Shown here in pieces: positions 28,675 through 36,824 of a stretch of DNA of 37,449 bases. This DNA is from an uncultured Oscillospiraceae bacterium. GTDB taxonomy: Bacteria; Bacillota; Clostridia; Oscillospirales; Oscillospiraceae. How positions within the stretch are numbered: position 1 is the stretch's first letter; every line of letters starts with the position of its first letter. The translations under genes were made by a program, and so were the position numbers. Under the pieces are notes generated by a model. It was given only the letters and a program-made list of their open reading frames with translations, made no database searches and had not been told where the DNA came from. The stretch is from the NCBI GenBank assembly GCA_900764755.1, contig CAAFPE010000121.1, positions 1-37,449 of the forward strand. The letters are read 5' to 3'.

Positions 28675-30663
28675 ATGAGAAAGGTACAATTCACAGAGAC
28701 GGTACTGCGTGACGCAAATCAGTCGCTGATCGCCACGCGGCTTCCCTATGACAAGTTCGAGCCTATCCTGGAGACCATGGATCAGGCCGGCTTCTACTCC
28801 GCTGAGGTGTGGGGCGGCGCCACCTTTGACGTCTGCCTGCGCTACCTGCGGGAGGATCCCTGGGACCGGCTGCGCAAGATCCGCGCCAAGATGCCCAACA
28901 CCAAGCTCCAGATGCTCCTGCGGGGCCAGAACATCCTGGGCTATAAGCACTACCCCGACGATGTGGTCCGCAAGTTCGTGGAGTACTCTGTGAAGAACGG
29001 CATCGACATCATCCGCATCTTTGATGCGCTGAACGATGCGCGCAATTTGGAGGTCGCCATTGATGAGACCGTGAAGCAGGGCGCTCACGCCTCCGGCACC
29101 ATCTGCTTTACCACCAGCCCGGTCCACACTCTGGAGAAGAACGTCCAAATGGTGAAGGATCTGAAGAAGATGGGCGTCTCCTCCATCTGCATCAAGGATA
29201 TGGCTGGTATTATGGGTCCCAAGGACGCCTATGATCTGGTTTCCGCCATCAAGGACGCGGTGCCCGAGCTGCCCCTGGTCATCCACACCCACTGCACCAC
29301 TGGCCTGGCCTTTATGACCTGCCTGAAGTCGGTGGAGGCCGGCGCCGACGTACTGGATACTGCCATCTCTCCCATGTCCGGCGGCACCGCCCAGCCCGCC
29401 ACCGAGACTCTGGCCTATGCTCTGCGTCAGCTTGGCTATCAGGTGGATCTGGACGATAAGGCTCTGATTCAGATGGCTGACTTCTTCAAGGGTGTCCGGG
29501 CCGACTTCCTGAAGGACGGCACCCTGGATCCCATCTCCATGGCCACCGATACCCAGTGCCTGAACTATCAGATCCCCGGCGGGATGCTGTCCAACCTGAT
29601 CTCCCAGCTGAAGATGATGAACGCCATGGACAAGCTGGACGAGGCCCTGGCCGAGACGCCCAAGGTCCGTGCCGACCTGGGCTATCCTCCCCTGGTCACC
29701 CCCACCAGCCAGATGGTGGGCTCTCAGGCTGTGCAGAACGTGCTGGCCGGCGAGCGCTACAAGGTCGTGGGCAAGGAGATTAAGGCCTACTGCCGCGGCG
29801 AGTACGGCCGCACCCCCGCGCCCATCGACGCGGAGATCCAGAAGAAGATCCTGGGCGACACTCCTCTGGTGAAGGGCCGCTTTGCCGACTCTCTGGAGCC
29901 CGAGTTTGAAAAGACCAAGAAGGAACTGGGCGACACCGCCAAGTGCGATGAGGATGTGCTGTCCTACATTGCCTTCCCCCAGGTGGCCACCGCGTTCTTC
30001 AAGGACCGCGAGGCCGGCTTCCCCAAGAAGGAGGAGCCCAAGAAGGCGGCTCCCGCCGCCCCCAAGGCCCCCAAGGCGGAGGATCTGCCCCCCATGCCCG
30101 CTTGGCAGGGCCATGTGTACTACACCAACACTCCTGCGGTGACCGGCTCCGGCTACACCACCCGTGCCATCCAGCCCTTTGCCGCCAGCTATCAGCCCCC
30201 CCACCTGATGATGGGCAACCGGGACGACTGCACCGGTACCTTCACCGTCACCATCGACGGAAAGCCCTTCCAGGTGTCTGTGGAGAAGGCTGACGCCCCC
30301 GCTGCGGCTCCTGCCGCCGCCCCTGTGGCTGCCGCTCCCGTGGCTGCCCCGGCTGCTGCGCCCGCTGCCGCTCCGGCTCCTGCCCCCGCTCCTGCTGCCG
30401 CGCCTGCGGCTCCCGCCCCCGCTGCGGCTCCCGCCGCTGTGGCTGCCGGTGAGACCCCGGTGAACAGCCCCATGCCCGGCAACATCTTCAAGGTGGAGTG
30501 TAAGCCTGGCCAGGCTGTGAAGGCCGGCGATGTGCTGATCGTGCTGGAGGCCATGAAGATGGAGATCGAGGTCTCCGCCCCTGTGGACGGCACCGTCAAG
30601 TCTGTGGCCGTCAATGTGGGTGGCACCGTGAACACTGACGACCTGCTGGTCGTTCTGGGCTGA
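28675..30663 (+). CDS. oadA: Oxaloacetate decarboxylase alpha / pyruvate carboxylase subunit B (biotin carboxyltransferase)
   Basis: 662 aa. HMGL-like carboxyltransferase TIM barrel at about 1-300 ('ETVLRDANQSLIATRL', 'VWGGATFDVCLRYLREDPWD', 'DALNDARNL', 'IHTHCTTGLA'), conserved carboxylase domain about 300-450, a Lys/Pro linker, a very long Ala/Pro linker at about 539-592, and a biotinyl domain with EAMKME, biotinylated Lys 628. It moves CO2 between oxaloacetate and biotin. No OadB/OadG membrane subunits and no biotin carboxylase (PycA) are adjacent, so either role is possible. Start ATG 28675 has GGAGG 10 nt upstream. It uses Arg CGC/CGT and C-ending codons far more than its CGG-rich neighbours, as highly expressed genes do. 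Own promoter and strong terminator. Confidence 0.92.
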   Translation: MRKVQFTETVLRDANQSLIATRLPYDKFEPILETMDQAGFYSAEVWGGATFDVCLRYLREDPWDRLRKIRAKMPNTKLQMLLRGQNILGYKHYPDDVVRKFVEYSVKNGIDIIRIFDALNDARNLEVAIDETVKQGAHASGTICFTTSPVHTLEKNVQMVKDLKKMGVSSICIKDMAGIMGPKDAYDLVSAIKDAVPELPLVIHTHCTTGLAFMTCLKSVEAGADVLDTAISPMSGGTAQPATETLAYALRQLGYQVDLDDKALIQMADFFKGVRADFLKDGTLDPISMATDTQCLNYQIPGGMLSNLISQLKMMNAMDKLDEALAETPKVRADLGYPPLVTPTSQMVGSQAVQNVLAGERYKVVGKEIKAYCRGEYGRTPAPIDAEIQKKILGDTPLVKGRFADSLEPEFEKTKKELGDTAKCDEDVLSYIAFPQVATAFFKDREAGFPKKEEPKKAAPAAPKAPKAEDLPPMPAWQGHVYYTNTPAVTGSGYTTRAIQPFAASYQPPHLMMGNRDDCTGTFTVTIDGKPFQVSVEKADAPAAAPAAAPVAAAPVAAPAAAPAAAPAPAPAPAAAPAAPAPAAAPAAVAAGETPVNSPMPGNIFKVECKPGQAVKAGDVLIVLEAMKMEIEVSAPVDGTVKSVAVNVGGTVNTDDLLVVLG

Positions 30664-30700
30664 GCCTGACAGCAAACTGCGATTCTGAAAGCCAGTATGT

Positions 30701-30735
30701 CCGGCCCCTCTTTCCGAGGGGCCGGATCTTTTTTT
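30701..30735 (+). terminator. Rho-independent terminator of oadA
   Basis: Perfect 10-bp stem CCGGCCCCTC (30701-30710) with GAGGGGCCGG (30716-30725), 5-nt loop, followed by ATCTTTTTTT. Confidence 0.95.
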
Positions 30736-30745
30736 GCGCAGAACT

Positions 30746-30773
30746 GCAACCAAATGCCCCTTCCGGGTGTTAT
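30746..30773 (+). promoter_or_regulatory. Possible ECF-type promoter of the sigma gene
   Basis: GCAACC (30746-30751) stands 16 bp before TGTTAT (30768-30773). AAC in the -35 is typical of ECF promoters and many ECF genes are autoregulated; no sigma-A promoter is evident here. Tentative. Confidence 0.3.
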
Positions 30774-30825
30774 ATAGGGTGAGACGCGTTTCAGAACAGG
30801 GATCACACAGAGAGGAGGATGCGGT

Positions 30826-31371
30826 GTGGAGGAATCGGAGCTGCTGCGCCTGCTCCGGCGGGGCGACCCGGCGGGACTGGAGGCGCTGATCGTCCGCTAT
30901 ACGCCCTATGTCTCTGCGGTGGCGGCCCGGATCCTGCCCGGCTGTCCCCGGGAGTGGGAGGAGGTGGCGGCGGATGTCTTTTGGGCCGCGTGGCAGGAGC
31001 GGAAAAAGCTCCAGCCGGGCAGATTGAAGGGCTGGCTGTCCGTGACCGCCCGGAACCGGGCGCTGAACCTTCTGCGGAGCAGGCGGGAGACCGTGCCCCT
31101 GGCGGAGGACATTCTGGTCTTGAGCGGGGACGGCCCCCAGCAGGAATTGGAGAGCCGGGAGGCGGCCAGGCTGGTGCGGGCGGCGCTGTCCACTTTGGAG
31201 CGGGAGGACCGGGAACTGTTTGTCCGCCGCTATTACTACGGACAGACGGTGGCACGGGCGGCGGAGGAGATGGGGATGAACCTGTCCACCGCCAAAAGCA
31301 GGCTGCGGAGGGGCCGGGAACGGCTGAAGGAAGCATTGAGAAAGGCGGGATACGATGTTGAAGAAGCTTGA
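30826..31371 (+). CDS. ECF-type RNA polymerase sigma factor
   Basis: 181 aa. Region 2 at about 10-80 (ALIVRYTPYVSAVAARIL, then WLSVTARNRALNLLRSRR), region 4 at about 110-170 with an HTH 'AAEEMGMNLSTAKSRLRRGR'. GTG start at 30826 follows GAGGAGG by about 5 nt; no ATG in frame nearby. It overlaps the next gene by 17 nt, and that gene encodes a single-pass membrane protein, so this is a sigma/anti-sigma pair. The signal and regulon are not known; the envelope genes downstream are candidates. Confidence 0.92.
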   Translation: MEESELLRLLRRGDPAGLEALIVRYTPYVSAVAARILPGCPREWEEVAADVFWAAWQERKKLQPGRLKGWLSVTARNRALNLLRSRRETVPLAEDILVLSGDGPQQELESREAARLVRAALSTLEREDRELFVRRYYYGQTVARAAEEMGMNLSTAKSRLRRGRERLKEALRKAGYDVEEA

Positions 31372-31981
31372 GATCGCCCACATGATGGACGCCTATGAGG
31401 AGGAAGAATTTGTGCCGGAGGAGGAGGCTCTGGTCGATCCCCAGAGGGTCAGGACTGCCGTGATGGGCCGGGTCCGCCGGGGGAGAACGCGCCGGATCCT
31501 GCTGACGGCGGCGGTGCTGGCCGCCTGCCTGGGGCTGGTGGGCTGGACCTATGGGGAGCGGGTCATTCAACTGCTGAATGGAGGGCAAGTGACCATAGGA
31601 GCGGGTTATGGAACGGTTCAGATGTCTGATGGCTATGACGAACAGGGCAATCCCGTGATTCTGTCTCTGGAGCAAGACCGTCTGTGGCTGGTGGCCCGCG
31701 GTCAACGGCTGGATGTGACCGATCAGGTAGATGAAAAAACACCCTATGTGGATACCTGGTGGGACGAGGAGGACACGCTCCATTATGTGATCGTAGGAGG
31801 GACCAAAGAGGACTACGGATGGTTTGAGGGTATCAAGCTGGCTGACGGCAGCGGCGGAGGCGCAGGTGTTCCACACAGCCGTACAGACCTCCCGCCGGAT
31901 GCAGAGGACCCGGACTGGCTCGTCCAGGGCCGTCAGCAGCTCCAGGCGCTCTGGGCAGAACAGGGAGCGCAGAGAGGATAG
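31355..31981 (+). CDS. Single-pass membrane protein, probable anti-sigma factor
   Basis: 208 aa. Cytoplasmic acidic N-terminus (about 1-48, DAYEEEEFVPEEEA), one TM helix at about 49-65 (ILLTAAVLAACLGLVGW), then an extracytoplasmic beta-rich domain with 'GAGYGTVQMSDGYDEQGNPV'. No zinc-binding anti-sigma H-x3-C-x2-C motif is seen, so assignment rests on overlap with the ECF gene and topology. The C-terminal 30 residues are Pro/Gln-rich. Confidence 0.7.
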   Translation: MLKKLEIAHMMDAYEEEEFVPEEEALVDPQRVRTAVMGRVRRGRTRRILLTAAVLAACLGLVGWTYGERVIQLLNGGQVTIGAGYGTVQMSDGYDEQGNPVILSLEQDRLWLVARGQRLDVTDQVDEKTPYVDTWWDEEDTLHYVIVGGTKEDYGWFEGIKLADGSGGGAGVPHSRTDLPPDAEDPDWLVQGRQQLQALWAEQGAQRG

Positions 31982-31990
31982 GGGTGTGTC

Positions 31991-32035
31991 TTGCCGTTCC
32001 GCAAAAACTTTGGTAGAATACCAGAGATGCGGAAC
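31991..32035 (+). promoter_or_regulatory. Promoter with an inverted repeat flanking the -10, upstream of the YgjP-like gene
   Basis: TTGCCG (31991-31996), 17-bp spacer, TAGAAT (32014-32019). GTTCCGCA (31996-32003) and TGCGGAAC (32028-32035) are perfect 8-bp inverted repeats, one just after the -35 and one around the transcription start, suggesting an operator. Confidence 0.55.
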
Positions 32036-32049
32036 AGGAGGCGGAGAGT

Positions 32050-32610
32050 ATGGAGCAGTACCGCGTGGTAAACACGCCGCAGGGTCCCCAGACCTATCTG
32101 CTGGTCAAAAAGCGGGTGAAAAATTTGAATCTCCGGCTGGACCGGCGGGGGCAGGTCCTGCTCTCCGTCCCCCTCGGCTGTCCGGAGGCGCGGGCGGACG
32201 CCCTGATCCTGGAAAAGTGGGAATGGATCCGGCGGCACCTTCCACAGGAGGAGGGTCCGGCCCTGCTGCCGGAGCCGGACCGGGCGTCCTGCGCCCGCCT
32301 GCTGGGGGAGGCGGTGGTCCGGGTCTACCCCCTGGTGGCCCCGGACGGCGTGCCCCTGCCTCAGGTCAAGCTGCGGAAGATGAGGAGCCAGTGGGGCAAC
32401 TGCCATTACCAACAGGGGTACATCACCCTGAACACCGCCCTGGCCCGCTGTCCGGAGCCCCTGCGGGACTATGTGGCTCTCCATGAATTGGTCCACTTCC
32501 TCCACCACGACCATGGAACCGGCTTCTACGCTGCTATGGACGCCCGGATGCCCGACTGGCGGGCACGGCGGCAGGAGCTGAAGGGATACGCCCAGGCAAT
32601 CGTGGAATAA
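32050..32610 (+). CDS. YgjP-like (DUF45) zinc metallopeptidase
   Basis: 186 aa, usual length of this family. Zinc motif HELVH at 145-149 (H145, E146, H149) followed by HHDHG, and the preceding 'LRKMRSQWGNC' at 108-118, which is diagnostic of the YgjP/DUF45 group. Cytoplasmic; physiological substrate unknown. GGAGG lies upstream of the ATG at 32050. It has its own promoter and a perfect terminator, so it is a monocistronic unit. Confidence 0.9.
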   Translation: MEQYRVVNTPQGPQTYLLVKKRVKNLNLRLDRRGQVLLSVPLGCPEARADALILEKWEWIRRHLPQEEGPALLPEPDRASCARLLGEAVVRVYPLVAPDGVPLPQVKLRKMRSQWGNCHYQQGYITLNTALARCPEPLRDYVALHELVHFLHHDHGTGFYAAMDARMPDWRARRQELKGYAQAIVE

Positions 32611-32622
32611 CGGGAATATGAG

Positions 32623-32660
32623 GAACACCCCGCTCTGTGACGGTGCAGAGCGGGGTGTTC
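32623..32660 (+). terminator. Terminator of the YgjP-like gene
   Basis: Perfect 15-bp stem 32623-32637 with 32646-32660, 8-nt loop, followed by GATTTCTTAATTTT. Confidence 0.85.
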
Positions 32661-32696
32661 GATTTCTTAATTTTATCGAAAAACAATAAAAATATA

Positions 32697-32725
32697 TTGA
32701 CTTTCAAGTTTTGCCGTGGTAGCAT
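32697..32725 (+). promoter_or_regulatory. Promoter of the DUF2975-HTH operon
   Basis: TTGACT (32697-32702), 17-bp spacer, TAGCAT (32720-32725), 26 bp before the start codon. Confidence 0.6.
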
Positions 32726-32751
32726 GAGGCTGACGAGAGGGGGAATTTCCC

Positions 32752-33357
32752 ATGAAAAGGATCCCAGTGATCCATCTGGCCCGGATCCTCCGGGTGCTGG
32801 TCATAGCGGTGCTGGCCATGAATATCCTCGGCCTGCTGCTGGTGCCGGGCATCGTGGCCTATGTGTCCGATGGCGGACCCGCCGCCCTGGTGCAGGCCGC
32901 CCAGGCGGAGCTGCAGTCCTGGCTGAACGCCTGGCAGGGGCGGGAGGCAGAGACCCACTTCCCCATGCTGGTGGTCTTTCTGGCCGCCTGGCCCGCGGTG
33001 TGGACCCGTCTGGACACCGCTCTGCTGACCCTGTTTTACTGGCTGTGCGGGGGATGTACCGCAGTGATCCTGTGGCAGGCCAAGCGGGTGCTGGATACCA
33101 TTTTGACCCAGACACCCTTCCTGCGGGCCAACGCCGGGGCGCTGAAGCGGGCGGCGGTGTGCTGCTGGATGATCTCTGGTGCGGCGTTGGTGCGGCTGGT
33201 GCTGTGGCTGTGGAGCGAGGGAAACGTGTGGCCTCTGTTTACCTATACCGCTCTGTTCATTCCTGCTTTTTTCATGGGCGGCCTGCTGTTCCTGGTCATG
33301 TCCGCCCTGTTCCGGCAGGCGGCGGAACTGAAAGAGGATCAGGACTTGACCATTTGA
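32752..33357 (+). CDS. DUF2975-like membrane protein
   Basis: 201 aa with about four TM helices (about 10-38, 70-100, 128-150, 160-185). 'QAKRVLDTILTQTPFLRANAGALKRAA' (in parts) is the DUF2975 signature, where a conserved segment precedes the third helix. Such proteins are regularly encoded just before a small Cro/C1-type HTH protein, as here 16 nt downstream. Function unknown; the pair behaves like a membrane sensor/repressor module by context. Confidence 0.85.
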   Translation: MKRIPVIHLARILRVLVIAVLAMNILGLLLVPGIVAYVSDGGPAALVQAAQAELQSWLNAWQGREAETHFPMLVVFLAAWPAVWTRLDTALLTLFYWLCGGCTAVILWQAKRVLDTILTQTPFLRANAGALKRAAVCCWMISGAALVRLVLWLWSEGNVWPLFTYTALFIPAFFMGGLLFLVMSALFRQAAELKEDQDLTI

Positions 33358-33373
33358 GAGAGCGGGGGAGAGC

Positions 33374-33586
33374 ATGGGGATCGTGGTGAACCTGGATGTG
33401 ATGATGGCCAAAAGGAAGATGTCCCTGGGCGAACTGGCCCAGCGGGTGGACATCACTATGGCAAATCTGTCCATTTTGAAAAACAACAAGGCCCGGGCAG
33501 TGCGGTTTTCCACCCTGGAGGCCATCTGTAAGGCGCTGGACTGTCAGCCGGGGGATATTCTGGAGTATGTGCCGGAGGAGGAATGA
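33374..33586 (+). CDS. Small Cro/C1-family (YozG-like) HTH regulator
   Basis: 70 aa, the whole protein is an HTH: 'NLDVMMAKRKMSLGELAQRV', 'DITMANLSILKNNKARAVRF', ending 'ICKALDCQPGDILEY'. This is the standard partner of DUF2975 proteins and probably regulates its own operon. GGGGGAGAGC precedes the ATG. The next gene starts 3 nt past its stop, so the membrane-protein genes below may belong to the same operon. Confidence 0.93.
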   Translation: MGIVVNLDVMMAKRKMSLGELAQRVDITMANLSILKNNKARAVRFSTLEAICKALDCQPGDILEYVPEEE

Positions 33587-33589
33587 GAG

Positions 33590-34153
33590 ATGGGCGGTGT
33601 GCTGTGGTGGCTGCTGGCGGCAGTATCCGGCTCCTGGCTGGTGATGCTGGCTCTGGTGCTGTCCCTGGCGGCGTGGGCAATGTTTCCCGTGGCGATCTGC
33701 GAGGGCTGGTTTTACCAGAGCCGGGACAGGAACAGGATCCTGGTGCGGCTGGGGCTGGCGGTCCTGCTGCTGCTGATCCTCCGGTTTGGCGGTCAGCTTC
33801 TGCTGGGGCTGTCCGGGCTGAGCTGGCGGCGCTGGGTCAAGTCGGCGCTGGAGCTGGGACTGCTGGGGACGGCGTCCATGCTGGCGGCCAAAACCGCCGG
33901 GAGGCTGATCGATGATCCCGCCCGCCGGGACTGGCAGAGGTGGTGCTCGGCACTGTGGGCCGGACTGATCATCTTTAGCGCGGTGGGTTTGGCGGGGATG
34001 AAGCTGCTGTGGACCGATCTGGGGGACCGTGTGACCCAGTGGGAGGGACAGAAGGCGGTGGCAGAATATGTGGGTGTATTCCATGAGAAGGTGTACCCGT
34101 ACAAAAACCTGCTGGTCCGGGGAAACGAAGTGATCTATGAGTGGTGGGACTGA
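33590..34153 (+). CDS. Uncharacterised membrane protein, paralogue A
   Basis: 187 aa, about four TM helices, then an extracytoplasmic tail of about 50 residues. Not recognised. It is paralogous to the protein at 34561-35154: both have 'GG..LL...GL.WR.W' after the second helix and a tail with the pattern GQ..V.E...F....Y.Y....L.R..E. GGAGG lies 8 nt before the ATG and the gene follows the HTH gene by 3 nt. Confidence 0.75.
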   Translation: MGGVLWWLLAAVSGSWLVMLALVLSLAAWAMFPVAICEGWFYQSRDRNRILVRLGLAVLLLLILRFGGQLLLGLSGLSWRRWVKSALELGLLGTASMLAAKTAGRLIDDPARRDWQRWCSALWAGLIIFSAVGLAGMKLLWTDLGDRVTQWEGQKAVAEYVGVFHEKVYPYKNLLVRGNEVIYEWWD

Positions 34154-34182
34154 CCGCCGGAGCGGAAAGGAGCAGGAACGCT

Positions 34183-34557
34183 GTGCGTAAGAAATGGAAC
34201 AGAAGGGCTATGGCTCTGGGACTGGGAGCTGCGGCCGCTCTGCTGACCGGCTGCTTTGCACCGGACGGCCTGGTGACGGAGGAAGCCGACCTGATCTTTC
34301 GGAATGACAGCGGGGCGGCGGTGAGCAGCGTCCAGCTCTCCGGAGCGTCAGAGTGCCAGGGGGCGTCTCTGGCGGACGGCAGCCCGCTGGAGCGGGGGGA
34401 GACCCTGGACTTCTGGGTGGAACAGCCCGGTCCGGTGACGGTAGAGGCCTTTGACCCGGAGGGGCGGTCCATCGGCTGGTGCCGGGGGACGCTGGGGGAG
34501 GCCCAGGTGACTGTGACCCTGGAGGAGGACCGCCTGGTCTGGACGGAGGCGAACTAG
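34183..34557 (+). CDS. Small lipoprotein
   Basis: 124 aa from GTG 34183. Signal: basic start (RKKWNRR), hydrophobic ALGLGAAAALLTGC with lipobox LTGC, Cys at about 25. The mature part is a small beta-rich domain (ADLIFRNDSGAAVSSVQLSG, 'TVEAFDPEGRSIGWCRG'), immunoglobulin-like in look. AAAGGAG stands 10 nt before the GTG. Located between two paralogous membrane-protein genes; function unknown. Confidence 0.75.
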   Translation: MRKKWNRRAMALGLGAAAALLTGCFAPDGLVTEEADLIFRNDSGAAVSSVQLSGASECQGASLADGSPLERGETLDFWVEQPGPVTVEAFDPEGRSIGWCRGTLGEAQVTVTLEEDRLVWTEAN

Positions 34558-34560
34558 GCG

Positions 34561-35154
34561 ATGCTGGAATGGATGTTCGTGGGCACCCTGGGTGGCCTGG
34601 GCGCTGTGGTGCTGATGGGGCTGGAGGCGCTGAACTGTCTACTTACCTGTCGGGGGAAACGGAGAACCCTCTTACTGTATGCCGCCGCGGGCCTGGGGAT
34701 CGTGCTGCTGCTGTGGTGGGGCGGGGATGCTCTGCTGAAGATGATGGGGCTGGCCTGGCGGAGTTGGATCCGGACCACCTTCGGTGTGGCTGCCCTGGTT
34801 CTGGGGATGGCGGGCGCATTTCTGACGGTCCGCTGCGGCGCGGAAAAGCGGGCAGGCCGCCTGTGGCATCAGGCGGCGGTGGGGATCGCCCTGCTGATGC
34901 TGTTGACCTGTTCGGTCACCATCGGTCCTTTACTGCTGGCGTTCAGCTGTGCGCCGGAGCGGGTGCTGGAGGTGCAGGGGCAGACCCTGGTGGAGGAGGA
35001 TGAGAGCTTTCTGGACCCGTACTATATGTATTATATTGGTTTTGGTCCGCTCCTGCGGAGCAGAGAATCCGTCTGGAGCGGGGATACCCCTCTGGACCAA
35101 GGGGGGACGGGATATGAACAGCAGAATATTGCGGATCTGGAACAGCAGAAGTAA
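34561..35154 (+). CDS. Uncharacterised membrane protein, paralogue B
   Basis: 197 aa, about four TM helices and an extracytoplasmic C-terminal tail (LEVQGQTLVEEDESFLDPYY, then GPLLRSRESVWSGD). Similar in layout and in several positions to the protein at 33590-34153. The start is 3 nt after the lipoprotein stop with GGAGG upstream. No known family recognised. Confidence 0.72.
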   Translation: MLEWMFVGTLGGLGAVVLMGLEALNCLLTCRGKRRTLLLYAAAGLGIVLLLWWGGDALLKMMGLAWRSWIRTTFGVAALVLGMAGAFLTVRCGAEKRAGRLWHQAAVGIALLMLLTCSVTIGPLLLAFSCAPERVLEVQGQTLVEEDESFLDPYYMYYIGFGPLLRSRESVWSGDTPLDQGGTGYEQQNIADLEQQK

Positions 35155-35199
35155 CATGGACGGAAATACAGGAACAAGCATGATATGGGGGAACATCGT

Positions 35200-35508
35200 A
35201 TGGGCTGGATGAATTTTGCCAGCATTCTGCTGGGTTTAGCGGGATGGGGACTTCCTATGTGGGGCCTGAAGCGCTGGATGAGAGGACGCCGGAAAGATCT
35301 TGGACTTTGCTGCTGGGGGAGCGGACTGTGCTGCGGCGGAGCACTGTGGTTTCAGCTCCGGTACAGTGCGCATCTTGCAGAGATCGGCGATTGGCCTGCC
35401 TGGATAGATACCGCCGACGCGGTGGCTGCCGTGTCCGGCTTCCTGTTGGTCACCACAGCACTGGTGAACGGGGCGGCAGTGCTGCTGTCCCGCCAGGAGG
35501 ATGATTGA
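35200..35508 (+). CDS. Small membrane protein
   Basis: 102 aa from ATG 35200, which follows GGGGG at normal distance; an in-frame ATG at 35185 has no ribosome site. About three hydrophobic segments (SILLGLAGWGLPMWGL, LCCWGSGLCCGGALWF, AVSGFLLVTTALVNGAAVLL), an unusual Cys/Gly/Trp-rich helix. Its stop lies one base before the next start. Unknown function. Confidence 0.65.
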   Translation: MGWMNFASILLGLAGWGLPMWGLKRWMRGRRKDLGLCCWGSGLCCGGALWFQLRYSAHLAEIGDWPAWIDTADAVAAVSGFLLVTTALVNGAAVLLSRQEDD

Positions 35509-35509
35509 A

Positions 35510-36364
35510 ATGAGAGGTGGACGGGAACACGCCTGGAAGCGTGCCGCCCTTCTGCTGGCCGCCGGGGCCGCGGCGGCGGGGGGCTGGGCCTGGGCGGTGC
35601 AGGGGGAGTTGACCGTCGCCCGGTATGAAGTCCCCCTCCCCGCAGGGCTGGAGGGGCTGGGCGGTCTGAAAATCGCCCAGGTCTCCGACGTACACAGTGC
35701 GGATCTGGAGGGGCCGCTGCGGGCGGCCCTGGCGGCGGCGGCCCCGGATCTGATCGTGATGACCGGAGATCTGGTCAACCGGGAGGACCGGGATCTGAGC
35801 CGGGCGCTGTCCCTGGCCCGGATGGCGGCGGAGACCGCCCCATCCTTTTTTGCCCCGGGCAACCATGAGGTGGACAACCTCTGCTGGCCGGAACTGCGGG
35901 ACGGGCTGGAGGAGGCCGGCGTGCAGGTGCTGGAGGACCGGGCGGTCCTGCGGAACTTCCGGGGGGAGGCGGTCAACCTAGTGGGGCTGTGGGATATAAA
36001 CCACGATCCTCTGGGACAGGCACACGCTCGGGAGACCCTGCCGGAGCGGGTCCGGGCCTTGTGCCGGGAGGGGGCGCTGAACGTACTGCTGTCCCACCGG
36101 CCCGGGCTGCTGGAGGAGTACGGGACCGGCGGCGCTGATGTGGTGTTCTGCGGACACGCCCACGGGGGACAGGTGCGCCTGCCGCTTGTGGGTCCGGTGT
36201 TCGCCCCGGACGAGGGCCTGTTTCCCAAGCATACCGCCGGGGTGTATCGGACGGGGGAGACCCGGATGGTGGTCAGCAGGGGGCTGGGCAACGGCACCCC
36301 CTATCCCCGGCTGTGGAACGGGCCGGAGCTGGTGGTCGTGACCATGAAAAGCGCCGGGATATGA
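35510..36364 (+). CDS. Membrane-anchored metallophosphoesterase (YkuE-like)
   Basis: 284 aa. N-terminal TM/signal anchor at about 11-32, then a calcineurin-type phosphoesterase: D60 and H62 (SDVHS), GDLVNR with D87, GNHE at 117-120, LSHRPG and GHAHGGQ near the C-terminus; all metal-binding motifs are present. Members hydrolyse phosphodiesters or phospho-lipid head groups at the membrane surface. ATG 35510 is 9 nt after AGGAGG; the in-frame ATG at 35501 touches the ribosome site and is disfavoured. Translationally adjacent to the preceding gene. Confidence 0.9.
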   Translation: MRGGREHAWKRAALLLAAGAAAAGGWAWAVQGELTVARYEVPLPAGLEGLGGLKIAQVSDVHSADLEGPLRAALAAAAPDLIVMTGDLVNREDRDLSRALSLARMAAETAPSFFAPGNHEVDNLCWPELRDGLEEAGVQVLEDRAVLRNFRGEAVNLVGLWDINHDPLGQAHARETLPERVRALCREGALNVLLSHRPGLLEEYGTGGADVVFCGHAHGGQVRLPLVGPVFAPDEGLFPKHTAGVYRTGETRMVVSRGLGNGTPYPRLWNGPELVVVTMKSAGI

Positions 36365-36380
36365 AGAAAGGAGGCGTATC

Positions 36381-36698
36381 ATGCTTACCGCGCTGTATTC
36401 CGTTGGCTCGGTGGTAGGCGCTGATCTGTGGATGAAGGGTGTTTTACTCACCTCACTGGCGTATTTCCTGATCTGCGTTTCCTTCCGGCGGAGCCGAAGC
36501 GGCAGAGGAGTGCTTGCCGTCCTGATGGGGTGGCTGCTCACAGAGCTGCTGTGCGATGTGGTATGGCTTGCCGAGTTCTGGCCCGGCGGGATGTACCACA
36601 ATGGCGGACTGGAATCGGCGGTGGTTCTGCTGCTTTGGCCTGTGCTGCTATGCCTGGCAGGCGGCATCGTGCTGTGGGTCTGCCGGACTGGGCGGTGA
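36381..36698 (+). CDS. Small membrane protein, 105 aa
   Basis: Three predicted TM helices (about 15-33, 45-66, 80-101), with a Arg/Ser-rich cytoplasmic loop and a loop containing WPGGMYHNGG. Not recognised. AAAGGAGG lies 6 nt before the ATG and the gene follows the phosphoesterase by 16 nt, so it is probably the last gene of that operon. Confidence 0.7.
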   Translation: MLTALYSVGSVVGADLWMKGVLLTSLAYFLICVSFRRSRSGRGVLAVLMGWLLTELLCDVVWLAEFWPGGMYHNGGLESAVVLLLWPVLLCLAGGIVLWVCRTGR

Positions 36699-36824
36699 CC
36701 AGTTCCCATTTGAACTGATAGGTTCTGATTTTGTCGATACCGTGATGCACTGGATAAAGCGGGAAAATAGGATAAAATAAGTTGGGATTTCACAGTTTTC
36801 AATAGACTGAAAAAGGAGATCAGG

